The notes: a model not told the origin generated them from the sequence alone. DNA of 64,000 nt from Ensifer oleiphilus (GCF_013371465.1 NZ_JABWDU010000004.1:335138-399137); one strand, 5' to 3'; counted from the stretch's first letter, positions 27,530 through 39,209 are shown. Numbers and translations: made by a program.

Positions 27530-29062
27530 TTACTTTTTGATCGAAGCGTTCCAGAAGTAGGGCCATGGGGCCGGCGAGACGCCGTCAAGCGTCTTTGTCT
27601 TGGCCGACAGGGCGTTGAAATCGCCGATCTTGATGAACGGGACTTCCTCGTAGATCACCTTCTGCACGTCGGCCCAGAGCGTCACGCGCTTGCCGGCATC
27701 CGATTCGGCGTTGAAGGCATCGACGGCCTTGGCGCGGGCCGGCGTATCCCAGTTGCCCGGCGCCTTGGTCGACATCATGCCGATCAGGGCAGGTTCAGGC
27801 AGGAACGGGCTGTGGGTGATATAGATATCCCAGAGCGTCGGGTCGGCGCGGCGCTGGGTGAGCGTCGCCCAATCCACCACCTGCAGGTCGACGGTGAAGC
27901 CGGCCAGCTTCAGATATTCGGCCGCGACCTGCGCCATCTTGTAGTGGAACTCGTATTGGCGGCTCGTCAGGATGCGCAGCGGCTCGCCTTTGTAGCCGGC
28001 GGCCTTCAACAGTTCGCCTGCCTTTTCCGGATCGGCGACATTGTAGCCGCCTTCCGTGCCGGCTTCGGTGCGCCAGACATATTGAGCGGGGTAAAGAGCG
28101 GCATCGAGCGCGTAGAAGTCGGTGCTGCCGAAGGCGGCCGCCATCATGTCTTCCATGCTGAGTGCCGTGCGAATCGCCTTGCGCAGCTCCAGGTTCTTGG
28201 TCATGCCGTTGCCGGAGTTCAGGACGAAGACCGGCCAGCCGAAGGGTTGCAGCATGACAGGTTCGGAGGCCGACGAGCCCTTGACCCGCTCGAAGGATTC
28301 GACCGGGATGGAATCGACATAGTCGTACTGGCCGGAGACGGCGGCCTCGACGCGGGTGTTTGGATCTGGAACCGGCACGAAGCGAATCTCGTCGGCATAT
28401 TGATGACGCGCGCCGCCGTAGCCGTTGCTTTCGCCTTCGGGCGAGACGTAACCAGCGTAGCGCTCAAGCTGGATGTACTGGTCGGCCTTGCGCTCCTTGA
28501 GCTTGTAGGGACCGGTGCCGACGAAATCAACCATCGGCTCGGCCTGCTTTTCGGAGGGCAGCACGATTGCGGCGGAGTTGTTGAAGGCGAGCAGCGAGAC
28601 CAGCGGCGCATAGGGTGTGTTGAGCGAGATCTTGACCATGGTCGCATCGATCGCTTCGATGCCGGCGATCGTCGTTGCCGTCTGCTTGCCGCGCGAGGCC
28701 GTCTTCATCCAGCGCTCGAGCGAAGCGACGACGTCGGTCGCGTCCATGTCGGTGCCGTCATGGAACTTGACGCCGGAGCGTAGCTTGATGGTGTAGGTTT
28801 TGCCGTCGGCGCTGATTTCCGGCATGGCCGCGGCCAGAAGCGGCGTCGGCTTCCAATCCTTGTCGAAGGTGTAGAGCGTCTCGAATATGTGCTGCGAGAC
28901 GATGCCGACGAGGTCGGCCGTCGAGGCCATCGGGTCGAGTGTCGGCGGCTCGCCGACAGTGGCGACGTTGATGACGCTGCCCTTTTCCTGCGCGAAGGCA
29001 AATGAGGTGGAGGCGACCAGCGCCGTTCCCAGAAGCAGTGCAATCCTTGCTGATGATTTCAT
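27530..29062 (-). CDS. family 5 extracellular solute-binding protein
   Basis: A 510-residue periplasmic receptor of the DppA/OppA class. The signal peptide covers residues 1-24, cut after FAFA before QEKGS. Family signatures are NVATVGEPPTLDPMAS, TYTIKLRSGVKFHDGTDM, and VGTGPYKLKER. It is first in the transport operon, with an AT-rich upstream region likely to hold the promoter and a GAGAGGA ribosome site. The substrate is peptide-like; with the downstream amidohydrolase and PLP enzyme, an acylated amino acid or similar small amide/ester is a reasonable guess. Confidence 0.93.
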   Translation of the reverse strand: MKSSARIALLLGTALVASTSFAFAQEKGSVINVATVGEPPTLDPMASTADLVGIVSQHIFETLYTFDKDWKPTPLLAAAMPEISADGKTYTIKLRSGVKFHDGTDMDATDVVASLERWMKTASRGKQTATTIAGIEAIDATMVKISLNTPYAPLVSLLAFNNSAAIVLPSEKQAEPMVDFVGTGPYKLKERKADQYIQLERYAGYVSPEGESNGYGGARHQYADEIRFVPVPDPNTRVEAAVSGQYDYVDSIPVESFERVKGSSASEPVMLQPFGWPVFVLNSGNGMTKNLELRKAIRTALSMEDMMAAAFGSTDFYALDAALYPAQYVWRTEAGTEGGYNVADPEKAGELLKAAGYKGEPLRILTSRQYEFHYKMAQVAAEYLKLAGFTVDLQVVDWATLTQRRADPTLWDIYITHSPFLPEPALIGMMSTKAPGNWDTPARAKAVDAFNAESDAGKRVTLWADVQKVIYEEVPFIKIGDFNALSAKTKTLDGVSPAPWPYFWNASIKK

Positions 29063-29382
29063 CCTACGTTCCTCTCTTCTTGTTATTGCATAATTATGTA
29101 CTAAGATACTTTATATTGGAATGATAAGATCAGGCTTACGGAGATGTCAAGCGCTGGAGAAAAGCCGCGGTTCAGACCGCAGTTGTTGGGAGGAAGAAGC
29201 CGGAGAAGAGAAAATTGACTTGGGGAGCGGACGCATCGTGAGGCTGCGTGTCATTCAGTCTGACGGAGCAGCCTGCTCGACGTCCCTGCGCAGTGACCTA
29301 TGTCGTCACGCGCTCTGAAAAATGCTTGTCATTCCAAATGGGTCCCGCCGCCTTGAAGGCGACGGGTCGGGATGGATGGCCG
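29063..29382. other. intergenic region with promoter of the ABC operon
   Basis: A 320-base gap. Positions 29085-29135 are distinctly AT-rich (TTGCATAATTATGTAC, TTTATATTGG), marking the probable promoter of the minus-strand binding-protein gene. The rest (29150-29380) shows no gene or strong hairpin. Confidence 0.4.
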
Positions 29383-29802
29383 TTAGCGATAGGGCGAATA
29401 ACAGGCCCGCCGCGCACCGTAATAGGGCTGGAAGGTATTGTCCCACGCCCGATACGAGCGGTAGCGACTTTGGCACCAACTCACATGCGAGTTGCCGCCG
29501 TAATACCGTCTTGGCTGGGCGTTCATCAGTCCGCCGATGATGGCGCCGGCGGCAAGGCCACCGATGATCGCGCCGACCCGGTCGTCATGATCGTCATCCC
29601 AGTCCCGGTGACGATAATATCGCCGGTCGCCACGCCATCTGTAGTCATTGCCGCCGCGATACCAGCGGCGATTGTAGTATTGCACGGTTTCGACGTCCGA
29701 GATGCTTGCCTTCATGGGTATGACCGACGGGAATGCCTGTGCCGGGGCTACGCTGGAGAAGGCCGATGCCAGCGAAAGCGCAACAATTGCCAGCTTTCTC
29801 AT
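29383..29802 (-). CDS. BA14K-family secreted protein
   Basis: A 139-residue exported protein. The signal peptide MRKLAIVALSLASAFSSVAP is followed by AQAFP. A middle region rich in Arg, Tyr and Asp (WRGDRRYYRHRDWDDDHDD) and a short glycine-rich hydrophobic segment (RVGAIIGGLAAGAIIGGL) follow. The C-terminus HVSWCQSRYRSYRAWDNTF and YYGARRACYSPY is the BA14K repeat known from Brucella and rhizobia, linked there to immunoreactive, lectin-like surface proteins. Alternative starts lie 3-4 codons upstream (GTG, ATG) with AAGGAA close by. Single gene. Confidence 0.85.
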   Translation of the reverse strand: MRKLAIVALSLASAFSSVAPAQAFPSVIPMKASISDVETVQYYNRRWYRGGNDYRWRGDRRYYRHRDWDDDHDDRVGAIIGGLAAGAIIGGLMNAQPRRYYGGNSHVSWCQSRYRSYRAWDNTFQPYYGARRACYSPYR

Positions 29803-29904
29803 GGGCTTCACCATTTCCTTTCACTGGGGAAATGGATGAACGCGCGTTTTGTGCCGCGGCGACGGCCGAAGCTCACGGCAACGTGAACGGGTTTGTATTA
29901 GTGG

Positions 29905-30417
29905 CTACTCGCCGACTTCTTCCAGCTTCTGCGCGAAGATGCCGAAGCCGGCACGGCGATAGGTGTCCTGCGCCTTGGCGTGATCCCACTCGTCCGTGTG
30001 CAGCCAGATGCGCTGGGGCGCACGATCCCAGACGGCGCGCAGTGCTGCATCAAGAAGATACGGCCCGAGCCTTCTGCCCTGCATGTCGGGGATCAGGCCG
30101 AAATGAGTGAGTTCGATATCGGAACTCTCAACACGGTCGAATTCGCAAAGCCCGACGGCACGACCGTCGACCCGCAGGGTGTAAACCGCAGTCGATGGGC
30201 TGCGTAAAAAGGCGTCGAGTGTATCGGCAGACATACGCAACCGTTGATCCCAACGAAGCGGTTCGCCGACGGCGCGATAGAGCGAAAGGAATGGCTCTGC
30301 CTCCAATCGCTGAAGCGCAAACGCTGCGTTCTCGACGGGCGAGGGCAGCGGCTCGCCGGTCGGTCGAGTGCGCATTTCCATGTAGGTGACGAGCAATTGA
30401 ACCATGATCGTTCGCAT
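29905..30417 (-). CDS. GNAT-family N-acetyltransferase
   Basis: A 170-residue acetyl-CoA-dependent acyltransferase fold. The pyrophosphate-binding motif A region is LTHFGLIPDMQGRRLGPYLLDAAL (Q/RxxGxG/A variant: QGRRLG), and the closing segment is QDTYRRAGFGIFAQ. Acceptor unknown. In-frame ATGs at 30405 and 30378 are alternative starts, since no strong ribosome site marks the first. It lies between the BA14K gene and tRNA-Arg on the same strand, probably as its own transcript. Confidence 0.82.
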   Translation of the reverse strand: MRTIMVQLLVTYMEMRTRPTGEPLPSPVENAAFALQRLEAEPFLSLYRAVGEPLRWDQRLRMSADTLDAFLRSPSTAVYTLRVDGRAVGLCEFDRVESSDIELTHFGLIPDMQGRRLGPYLLDAALRAVWDRAPQRIWLHTDEWDHAKAQDTYRRAGFGIFAQKLEEVGE

Positions 30418-30482
30418 CGATGCCGGATTGGCGCCAGACCCAACTGGGCGGCCCGTGGTGTGTTGAGGTATGACAAGAAGAA

Positions 30483-30559
30483 TGGTGATCCCGACGCGAT
30501 TCGAACGCGTGACCCCCAGATTAGGAATCTGGTGCTCTATCCTGCTGAGCTACGGGACC
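30483..30559 (-). tRNA. tRNA-Arg (anticodon CCT), 3' CCA encoded
   Basis: Read on the minus strand: acceptor 5' GGTCCCG pairing with CGGGATC (one G-U), D-arm GCTCAGCAGGATAGAGC, anticodon stem CCAGA/TCTGG around TTCCTAA (anticodon CCT, codon AGG), a short variable loop, T-arm with GTTCGAATC, then discriminator A and an encoded CCA. 77 bases with CCA. No integrase or attachment duplication lies beside it. Confidence 0.95.
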
Positions 30560-30571
30560 ACTTGGATAGCA

Positions 30572-30600
30572 CCCATACAAAAGCAAGGCCTGTTCGCCAA
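30572..30600 (-). promoter_or_regulatory. candidate sigma-70 promoter of tRNA-Arg
   Basis: On the minus strand TTGGCG, 17 bases, TATGGG, ending 12 bases before the mature tRNA 5' end. The spacing and near-leaderless arrangement are typical of tRNA promoters. Confidence 0.55.
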
Positions 30601-30823
30601 GTGTTTTTGCACGATGTCTTTACGAAAGAGGGCTTGGCGCTTGGATGCTGAGCATCCAGGAGCGGTCGGATGTTGCCGGTCCGACACGGCTCCGTCCTCT
30701 ACCGAGGCGTGCCGAAATCGGGGGCTGGCGTTTCCCGTCTTTCGAATGCTAAGCAGTCATTAGCGCCGGCTTGAGGAGGCAGGCGCTGCTTCATTCGACC
30801 TTCACCCAGAGACCTATCCAGAC

Positions 30824-31720
30824 ATGTTCATCGGAATTGATTGGGGCGGCACGAAAATGGAAGTCATCGCGCTCGACCGCGATGGCGAGACGCGCGCGCG
30901 CCACCGTGTCGCCACGCCGACGAGTGGCTATGACGACTGCATTCGCGCTGTTCTCGACCTCGTCGCCGCCGCCGAACAGACGGCTGGCGAACAGGGCTCG
31001 ATCGGCATCGGCATTCCCGGCAGCCCCAATCCGCGCACCGGCATCGTGCGCAACTCCAACGCCGTGCTGATCAACGGCAAACCGCTCGGGCGCGACCTCG
31101 AGCAGGCGCTCGGCCGCAAGGTGCGCCTCGCCAACGACGCCAATTGCCTGGCGGTGTCGGAGGCGGTCGACGGTGCCGGCAAGGATGCGCAGACAGTCTT
31201 TGGCGTGATCGTCGGCACCGGCCACGGCGGCGGGCTGGCGATCGGCAAGAAGGTGCACGCCGGCTACCAGGGCGTTGCCGCCGAAATCGGCCACTATCCG
31301 CTTCCATGGATGACGAAGGACGAATATCCCGGTCACAAATGCTGGTGCGGCAAACACGGCTGTCTCGACATGTATGCCTGCGGCACCGGGGTCGAACTCG
31401 ACTATCGCCTGACCACGGGCGTCGAAATGCGTGGGCGCGATATCATCGAGGCGAAGCGCGCCGGCGATCCGGTAGCAACGGGCGTCTACGATCGCTTCGT
31501 CGACAGGTTGGCGCGCAGCCTTGCGCTTCTGACCAATATCGTCGATCCCGATGTCTTCGTGCTCGGCGGGGGCATGTCGAATGTCGACGAGATCTATGAG
31601 GACGTGCCGCCACTGGTGGTCGACTACCTCTTTGGCGACAGTTTCGAAACGCCTGTTCGCAAGGCGCTGCACGGAGATAGCTCCGGCGTGCGCGGTGCGG
31701 CCTGGCTCTGGAAGGATTGA
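30824..31720 (+). CDS. ROK-family sugar kinase (fructokinase-like)
   Basis: A 298-residue cytoplasmic kinase. The ATP phosphate loop is FIGIDWGGTKMEVIAL, the second phosphate motif FGVIVGTGHGGGLAIG, and the zinc-binding ROK motif GHKCWCGKHGCLDMYACG (His-Cys-Cys-Cys). The catalytic Asp lies in VRLANDANCLAVSEA. Fructose is the most likely substrate because the gene starts a three-gene operon ending in mannose-6-phosphate isomerase, so both enzymes would feed fructose 6-phosphate; glucose, mannose or N-acetylglucosamine remain possible. The UPF0303 gene follows after 11 bases. Confidence 0.88.
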   Translation: MFIGIDWGGTKMEVIALDRDGETRARHRVATPTSGYDDCIRAVLDLVAAAEQTAGEQGSIGIGIPGSPNPRTGIVRNSNAVLINGKPLGRDLEQALGRKVRLANDANCLAVSEAVDGAGKDAQTVFGVIVGTGHGGGLAIGKKVHAGYQGVAAEIGHYPLPWMTKDEYPGHKCWCGKHGCLDMYACGTGVELDYRLTTGVEMRGRDIIEAKRAGDPVATGVYDRFVDRLARSLALLTNIVDPDVFVLGGGMSNVDEIYEDVPPLVVDYLFGDSFETPVRKALHGDSSGVRGAAWLWKD

Positions 31721-31731
31721 GCGGAGGCTTC

Positions 31732-32226
31732 ATGAACATCGACAAGGATCTCAAGCGCATCGGCGAGCAGGAGCGGGAGCTGCAATTCGACAGTTTCGAT
31801 CTGGAAGCCGCGTGGCAGCTTGGCTCGACGCTGCGCCGCATGGCGGCCGAGCGCAAGCTCGGGGTCGTCATCGACATCACGCTGTTTTCCATGCAGGTGT
31901 TCTATGCCGCGCTTGAAGGTGCAACGCCCGACAATCCGAATTGGGTACGCCGCAAGCGCAACACCGTCTTCCGCCTGTTCAAGAGCAGCTATTCGACCGG
32001 CCTCGGGCTGTTGAAGCAGCAGACCAACCTGCAGGCAAAGCTCGGTCTTCCCGATGCCGAATATGCCGCCCATGGCGGCAGCTTCCCGATCGTCGTCAAG
32101 GGCACGGGCTGCATCGGTGCGGTGACCGTGTCCGGCTTGCCGCAGCGCGAGGACCACAACATGGTGGTCGAGGCGCTGGCCGAGTTGCTCGGCAAGAACC
32201 ATGACGACCTGAAGCTTGAGGGCTGA
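31732..32226 (+). CDS. UPF0303-family protein (HbpS/GlcG-like fold)
   Basis: A 164-residue soluble protein of the heme-degrading/HbpS-like UPF0303 group. Family segments are LGVVIDITLFSMQVFYAAL, WVRRKRNTVFRLFKSSYS and GGSFPIVVKGTGCIGAVTVSG. The biochemical role in bacteria is not established. The ATG at 31732 has GGAGG 6 bases upstream. It is wedged between the ROK kinase and the isomerase with gaps of 11 and 4 bases, so it is co-expressed with sugar-phosphate metabolism. Confidence 0.85.
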   Translation: MNIDKDLKRIGEQERELQFDSFDLEAAWQLGSTLRRMAAERKLGVVIDITLFSMQVFYAALEGATPDNPNWVRRKRNTVFRLFKSSYSTGLGLLKQQTNLQAKLGLPDAEYAAHGGSFPIVVKGTGCIGAVTVSGLPQREDHNMVVEALAELLGKNHDDLKLEG

Positions 32227-32230
32227 ACCG

Positions 32231-33394
32231 TTGCCGCAGGACATTTTCTCGCAATCCGCCACCCTGTCGACATGGCTGGCCGAAAAAGCCCTGCCGCTCT
32301 GGCGCGAAAAGGGCGTCGATGCGACGGGCGGCGGCTTCGTCGAAACCATCGACATGGCAGGCGAGCCGACGCGCGCCAACCGTCGCGCCCGGGTGCAGCC
32401 GCGCCAGGTCTATTGCTTCGCCGAGGCCGGCAGGCGTGGATGGGGCGGCGACTGGAAGAGTGCCGCCGAGGGCGGGCTTGCCTATTTCGATCGTGTCTAT
32501 CTGCAGCCGACAGGCTTTTACGGCGCGCTCGCGGATGCAGACGGTCACTTGATCGATGCCTCCTTCGATCTCTACAATCAGGCTTTCGCGCTATTGGCCT
32601 TCGCGTACCTTGCCGAGGTCTTCCCGGATCGAAAGCCCGAGATGATCGAGCGCAGCAATGGTCTGCGCCAACGTCTCGAAACCCATTGCAAGCATCCGCT
32701 CATCGGCTTCGAGGAGGATGATCCGTCGCGGCTGCCGCTCTGCTCCAACCCGCACATGCATCTGTTCGAAGCGTGCCTTGCCAGCGAAGAGGTGGAAGGC
32801 TTCGATCAGGTTGCCTGGTCCAACCTCGCCGACGAGATCGCGCATCTGGCGATGGATCATTTCATCGACGGCGATACCGGCGCGCTCAGGGAGTTTTTCG
32901 ACCACGATTGGGCGCCTTATCCGGGCGACAAGGGTCGTATCGTCGAGCCGGGCCACCTGTTCGAGTGGGCCTGGCTGCTTCTGCGCTGGGCAGAGCGACG
33001 CGGGAGTGCCGAAGCCATTGTCAAGGCTCGGCGGCTGTTTGCCATCGGCGAGGCGCACGGCATCTGCCCGACTCGGAATGTCGCGGTCATGACCCTGCTC
33101 GACGATTTCTCGGTCGCCGACCCGATCGCCCGGCTCTGGCCGCAGACCGAATGGCTGAAAGCGTCGGTTCGCTTCGCGGCGCTGACCGACGGGGCGGAGC
33201 GCGAGCGCTACCTCGCTTCGGCGGCCCGGGCAGCGGCGGCACTCGGCTTCTTCCTGGAGACGCCGGTTGCGGGCCTGTGGCGCGACAAGCAGAAGCCGGA
33301 CGGCATTTTCGTCGAAGAGCCGGCACCGGCGAGCAGTTTCTACCACATCCTTTGCGCCATCTATGAAGCCGAGGACTGCCTCGCTCGCCTCTGA
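32231..33394 (+). CDS. manA: type III mannose-6-phosphate isomerase (AGE family)
   Basis: A 387-residue (alpha/alpha)6-barrel protein of the N-acylglucosamine 2-epimerase family. The R. meliloti mannose-6-phosphate isomerase, of the same length, belongs to it, unlike the cupin-type ManA of E. coli. Family segments: RARVQPRQVYCFAEAGRRGW, the catalytic-region SFDLYNQAFALLAFAYL, NPHMHLFEACLAS and EPGHLFEWAWLLLRWAE with the conserved His residues. The TTG at 32231 (GAGGG about 7 bases upstream) avoids overlap with the upstream gene and gives the family length. Reaction: mannose 6-phosphate to fructose 6-phosphate. A different AGE activity on free sugars is possible. Confidence 0.85.
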   Translation: MPQDIFSQSATLSTWLAEKALPLWREKGVDATGGGFVETIDMAGEPTRANRRARVQPRQVYCFAEAGRRGWGGDWKSAAEGGLAYFDRVYLQPTGFYGALADADGHLIDASFDLYNQAFALLAFAYLAEVFPDRKPEMIERSNGLRQRLETHCKHPLIGFEEDDPSRLPLCSNPHMHLFEACLASEEVEGFDQVAWSNLADEIAHLAMDHFIDGDTGALREFFDHDWAPYPGDKGRIVEPGHLFEWAWLLLRWAERRGSAEAIVKARRLFAIGEAHGICPTRNVAVMTLLDDFSVADPIARLWPQTEWLKASVRFAALTDGAERERYLASAARAAAALGFFLETPVAGLWRDKQKPDGIFVEEPAPASSFYHILCAIYEAEDCLARL

Positions 33395-33420
33395 GCTTTT
33401 TCTCTGATGGTATGCCCATG

Positions 33421-33454
33421 GCTCGTCGCACGCGCGGCGGGCCGTTTTCTTTTT
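33421..33454 (+). terminator. rho-independent terminator of the sugar operon
   Basis: GCTCGTCGC (33421-33429) pairs with GCGGCGGGC (33434-33442), including two G-U pairs, around a 4-base loop, followed by CGTTTTCTTTTT. It lies 26 bases past the manA stop. Confidence 0.75.
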
Positions 33455-33573
33455 GCTCCCTGTTCATCCGAAAAGCCGAATCGTCTTTCTGCCGCGCCTG
33501 TGCGCAGACTGAAACGGTGCACAGATGGGCGCTGAAGCCAGGCTCATCGAGGCAAAATAAGTCCTTTCATATG

Positions 33574-33596
33574 TTGACATAAAGATATCTTTATGT
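33574..33596 (+). promoter_or_regulatory. perfect 20-bp palindrome overlapping the metH promoter
   Basis: ACATAAAGATATCTTTATGT occupies 33577-33596 and is an exact palindrome. It overlaps a consensus -35 box TTGACA at 33574-33579, 64 bases before the metH start. The -10 is weak (around 33597-33602). A repressor bound here would block the promoter. ArsR-type SAH sensors (SahR) control methionine-cycle genes in many proteobacteria; assigning this site to one is inference. Confidence 0.65.
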
Positions 33597-33642
33597 GATT
33601 GACTCGGCTATTGTTTGTCGTTTTCAGAACGGGAGATTTCCC

Positions 33643-37416
<3,774 letters not shown>

Positions 37417-37436
37417 TCTCGGCAATCCAACAATAG

Positions 37437-37472
37437 CACTGGCGGGCGATCAAGCCTGCCAGTGTCGCTTTT
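37437..37472 (+). terminator. rho-independent terminator of metH
   Basis: CACTGGCGGGC (37437-37447) pairs with GCCTGCCAGTG (37454-37464), one G-U pair, loop GATCAA, followed by TCGCTTTT. It lies about 20 bases past the stop. Confidence 0.8.
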
Positions 37473-37932
37473 GACGCGCGGTTGTCTGCAAGGCCGGTCC
37501 TGCGGCGAAACCCACTTTCCCACTTGCCTCAATACAAGATGAAACTGGATCGGGCGGTCAGGGATGCCGACACTTGCCATTTTTGCCCCCTCTATGCTTC
37601 GCTCAGCTGGGCTATAGTTCTGCATTCGTGATTTATCGTTGAAGGCAAAGATATATTTCTTGGCGCGCCTAAAAATAACAGGATGGAAATTCCGAAAGGA
37701 TTCCAATCGAAACAAGCTTGAACCAACGTTGTTTTTCAGCCGCGCCGTTGCATTTCGAGCGGTTTTCCAAATGAAACATTGAAAATCTCGAAAAAAGAAT
37801 TATATGGGTGCAATCGAATATTGCTTGCGACCTTTGTCAAAGCGCTGAAAAGCGTAGTCAGATTTCCTCTCAACATCGACAAGGCCCGGCGAATACCCGT
37901 CGAGCGAAATCAACGATTGAAAGGAGATCGTT
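37473..37932 (+). other. upstream region and probable long leader of cspA
   Basis: A 460-base stretch without a credible gene; short open frames on either strand lack family features and ribosome sites. The part nearest cspA (about 37735-37925) is A/T-richer than the surroundings (AATCTCGAAAAAAGAATTAT) and ends in the strong AAAGGAGATC ribosome site. Long, structured 5' leaders are usual for cold-shock genes, and this region would fit one. A transcription start cannot be fixed by eye. Confidence 0.4.
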
Positions 37933-38142
37933 ATGAATTCAGGCACAGTAAAGTGGTTCAATGGCACCAAGGGTTTTGGCTTCATCCAGCCGGATGACGG
38001 CACGACCGATGTGTTCGTTCATGTTTCCGCTGTAGAGCGTGCAGGCATGGGCTCGCTGGCGGAAGGCCAGAAGGTCACCTACGACATCGTCCGCGACCGC
38101 AAGACCGGCAAGAACTCTGCCGACAATCTGCGGGCGGTATGA
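37933..38142 (+). CDS. cspA: CspA-family cold-shock protein
   Basis: A 69-residue single-stranded nucleic-acid-binding OB-fold protein. It contains the RNP1 motif KGFGFIQP and RNP2 [12 protein letters not shown], and opens with [11 protein letters not shown]. It acts as an RNA chaperone in the cytoplasm. A very strong Shine-Dalgarno (AAAGGAG, 6-7 bases from ATG) suggests high expression. Monocistronic, with a terminator about 60 bases downstream. Rhizobia carry several paralogues, so cold induction of this copy is not certain. Confidence 0.96.
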   Translation: MNSGTVKWFNGTKGFGFIQPDDGTTDVFVHVSAVERAGMGSLAEGQKVTYDIVRDRKTGKNSADNLRAV

Positions 38143-38204
38143 ATCGTCATCTGCCTCCCCCGACCACGGATGTACTGGCTGGGGATGTTTGATTGACGGG
38201 AAGA

Positions 38205-38228
38205 GGTCGGGTGAAGCCCGGCCTTTTT
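38205..38228 (+). terminator. rho-independent terminator of cspA
   Basis: GGTCGGG (38205-38211), loop TGAAG, CCCGGCC (38217-38223) with one G-U pair, then TTTTT. Confidence 0.8.
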
Positions 38229-38265
38229 GCGTCCGGACCCTGCACCGCCGGGGAAGGAAACTATC

Positions 38266-38550
38266 ATGACCCGCAGAATTTGTGCCGTTGGCGACACGGT
38301 GACCGTAAGGGCCGATTTCACCAAGCTGGCACCCGCCGTCAGGACGTGCCGGATCATCGGTGTTCTGCCCGCCGACCACGGCGAGACCCAATATCGCGTC
38401 CGTTTCGACGGCGAGAATTTCGAACGTCGCATCGTTGCAAGCGACGTCGAGACCACTGAGGCGGCATCTCCCATCGAAGAGGGACCGTCGCGCATCATTG
38501 CCAAGGGGGAACCCTGGCTGAAACCGTCGCGCATCCGGATCGGAAGATAG
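38266..38550 (+). CDS. 94-residue conserved-looking protein of unknown function
   Basis: A small soluble protein starting at the ATG with GGGGAAGGA 7 bases upstream. It begins MTRRICAVGDTVTVRADF and looks like a short all-beta domain (CRIIGVLPADHGETQYRVRF, then DGENFERRIVASDVE) with a basic tail. The pattern resembles small SH3/Tudor-like barrels, and no enzyme motif is visible. It lies between cspA (behind its terminator) and rpsU, so a link with RNA or translation is possible but unproven. Confidence 0.7.
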   Translation: MTRRICAVGDTVTVRADFTKLAPAVRTCRIIGVLPADHGETQYRVRFDGENFERRIVASDVETTEAASPIEEGPSRIIAKGEPWLKPSRIRIGR

Positions 38551-38607
38551 CCTAAGGCAATTTCGGTCCGCCGGTGTGCGGCCACGAACCAAAGGGAAGG
38601 ATATACC

Positions 38608-38844
38608 TTGCAGGTACTCGTCAGAGATAACAACGTCGACCAGGCACTTCGCATTCTCAAGAAGAAGATGCAGCGCGAGGGACTGTTCCGCGAATTCAAG
38701 GCGCGCAGCGCTTACGAAAAGCCGTCGGAAAAGCGCGTTCGCGAAAAGGCCGAAGCCGTTCGTCGCCAGCGCAAGCTCGCGCGCAAGAAGCTGCAGCGTG
38801 AAGGCCTGCTGCCGGCGCCGAAGAAGGCCGTCCGCACCCGCTAG
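38608..38844 (+). CDS. rpsU: 30S ribosomal protein S21
   Basis: A 78-residue basic ribosomal protein of the small subunit, important for initiation on mRNAs. It reads [20 protein letters not shown], with the S21 core [20 protein letters not shown] and a Lys/Arg-rich tail. The start is TTG at 38608, with AAGGGAAGG about 8 bases upstream; no ATG or GTG gives the right N-terminus. It is 57 bases downstream of the 94-residue gene, so it may share its transcript. Confidence 0.95.
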   Translation: MQVLVRDNNVDQALRILKKKMQREGLFREFKARSAYEKPSEKRVREKAEAVRRQRKLARKKLQREGLLPAPKKAVRTR

Positions 38845-38845
38845 A

Positions 38846-38930
38846 GCGGCGAAGAACGATCTCTAGCTGATTGTTTACGCGTTTCCTGACGGAAAACCGC
38901 TTCGCACTTTTCCGGGAAAAGCTTTAAATC
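38846..38930. repeat. Rhizobiaceae-type intergenic palindromic repeat
   Basis: The segment after rpsU contains CCTGACGGAAAACCGCTTCG followed by CACTTTTCCGGGAAAAGCT. This dispersed motif occurs in many intergenic regions of Ensifer, Rhizobium and Agrobacterium, usually as an imperfect hairpin (GGAAAA...TTTTCC). A separate perfect hairpin ACCGATGCCGA-TT-TCGGCATCGGT follows at 38937-38960. Confidence 0.55.
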
Positions 38931-38984
38931 TGAGGCACCGATGCCGATTTCGGCATCGGTCCACGCCCGAGCGAGGAGGTACGC

Positions 38985-39209
38985 ATGACGTCGACGAAGA
39001 AAGATCTTTTCAAGCCTGAGCGTTTGTCGGCAGCCGACAAGGCTGCGGCGACCGACCACACGGCCCGCGGTATCGTCGCTGCCGAAAAGCTGGCGCGCGA
39101 GAAGAAGACCGAAAAGCTCAAGGCGCAGCGGCTTCTGCAAGAGGCTGACGCCGAGCCCGTTGCCCCGGCGCCGAAGCGCCAGCCGGCGCGCAAGCGCACC
39201 CCCGCCTGA
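38985..39209 (+). CDS. 74-residue basic protein of unknown function
   Basis: A small, highly charged, probably partly disordered protein. It opens MTSTKKDLFKPERLSAADKA, has one long helix (AAEKLAREKKTEKLKAQRLL), and ends in the histone-like tail PAPKRQPARKRTPA. GAGGAGGT lies just before the ATG, the best ribosome site in this area, which supports it as a real gene. The Lys/Arg/Ala/Pro composition suggests nucleic-acid or ribosome binding, but no family could be named. Confidence 0.65.
   Translation: MTSTKKDLFKPERLSAADKAAATDHTARGIVAAEKLAREKKTEKLKAQRLLQEADAEPVAPAPKRQPARKRTPA

Noticed and set aside
30483..30559. tRNA-Arg as the attachment site of a genomic island
   Set aside because: No integrase, no duplicated tRNA 3' end within the window, and the flanking genes look like ordinary chromosomal ones.
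33455..33642. SAM-type or cobalamin riboswitch before metH
   Set aside because: The leader after the promoter palindrome is only about 50 bases and shows no riboswitch-like helices; the palindrome explains regulation better.
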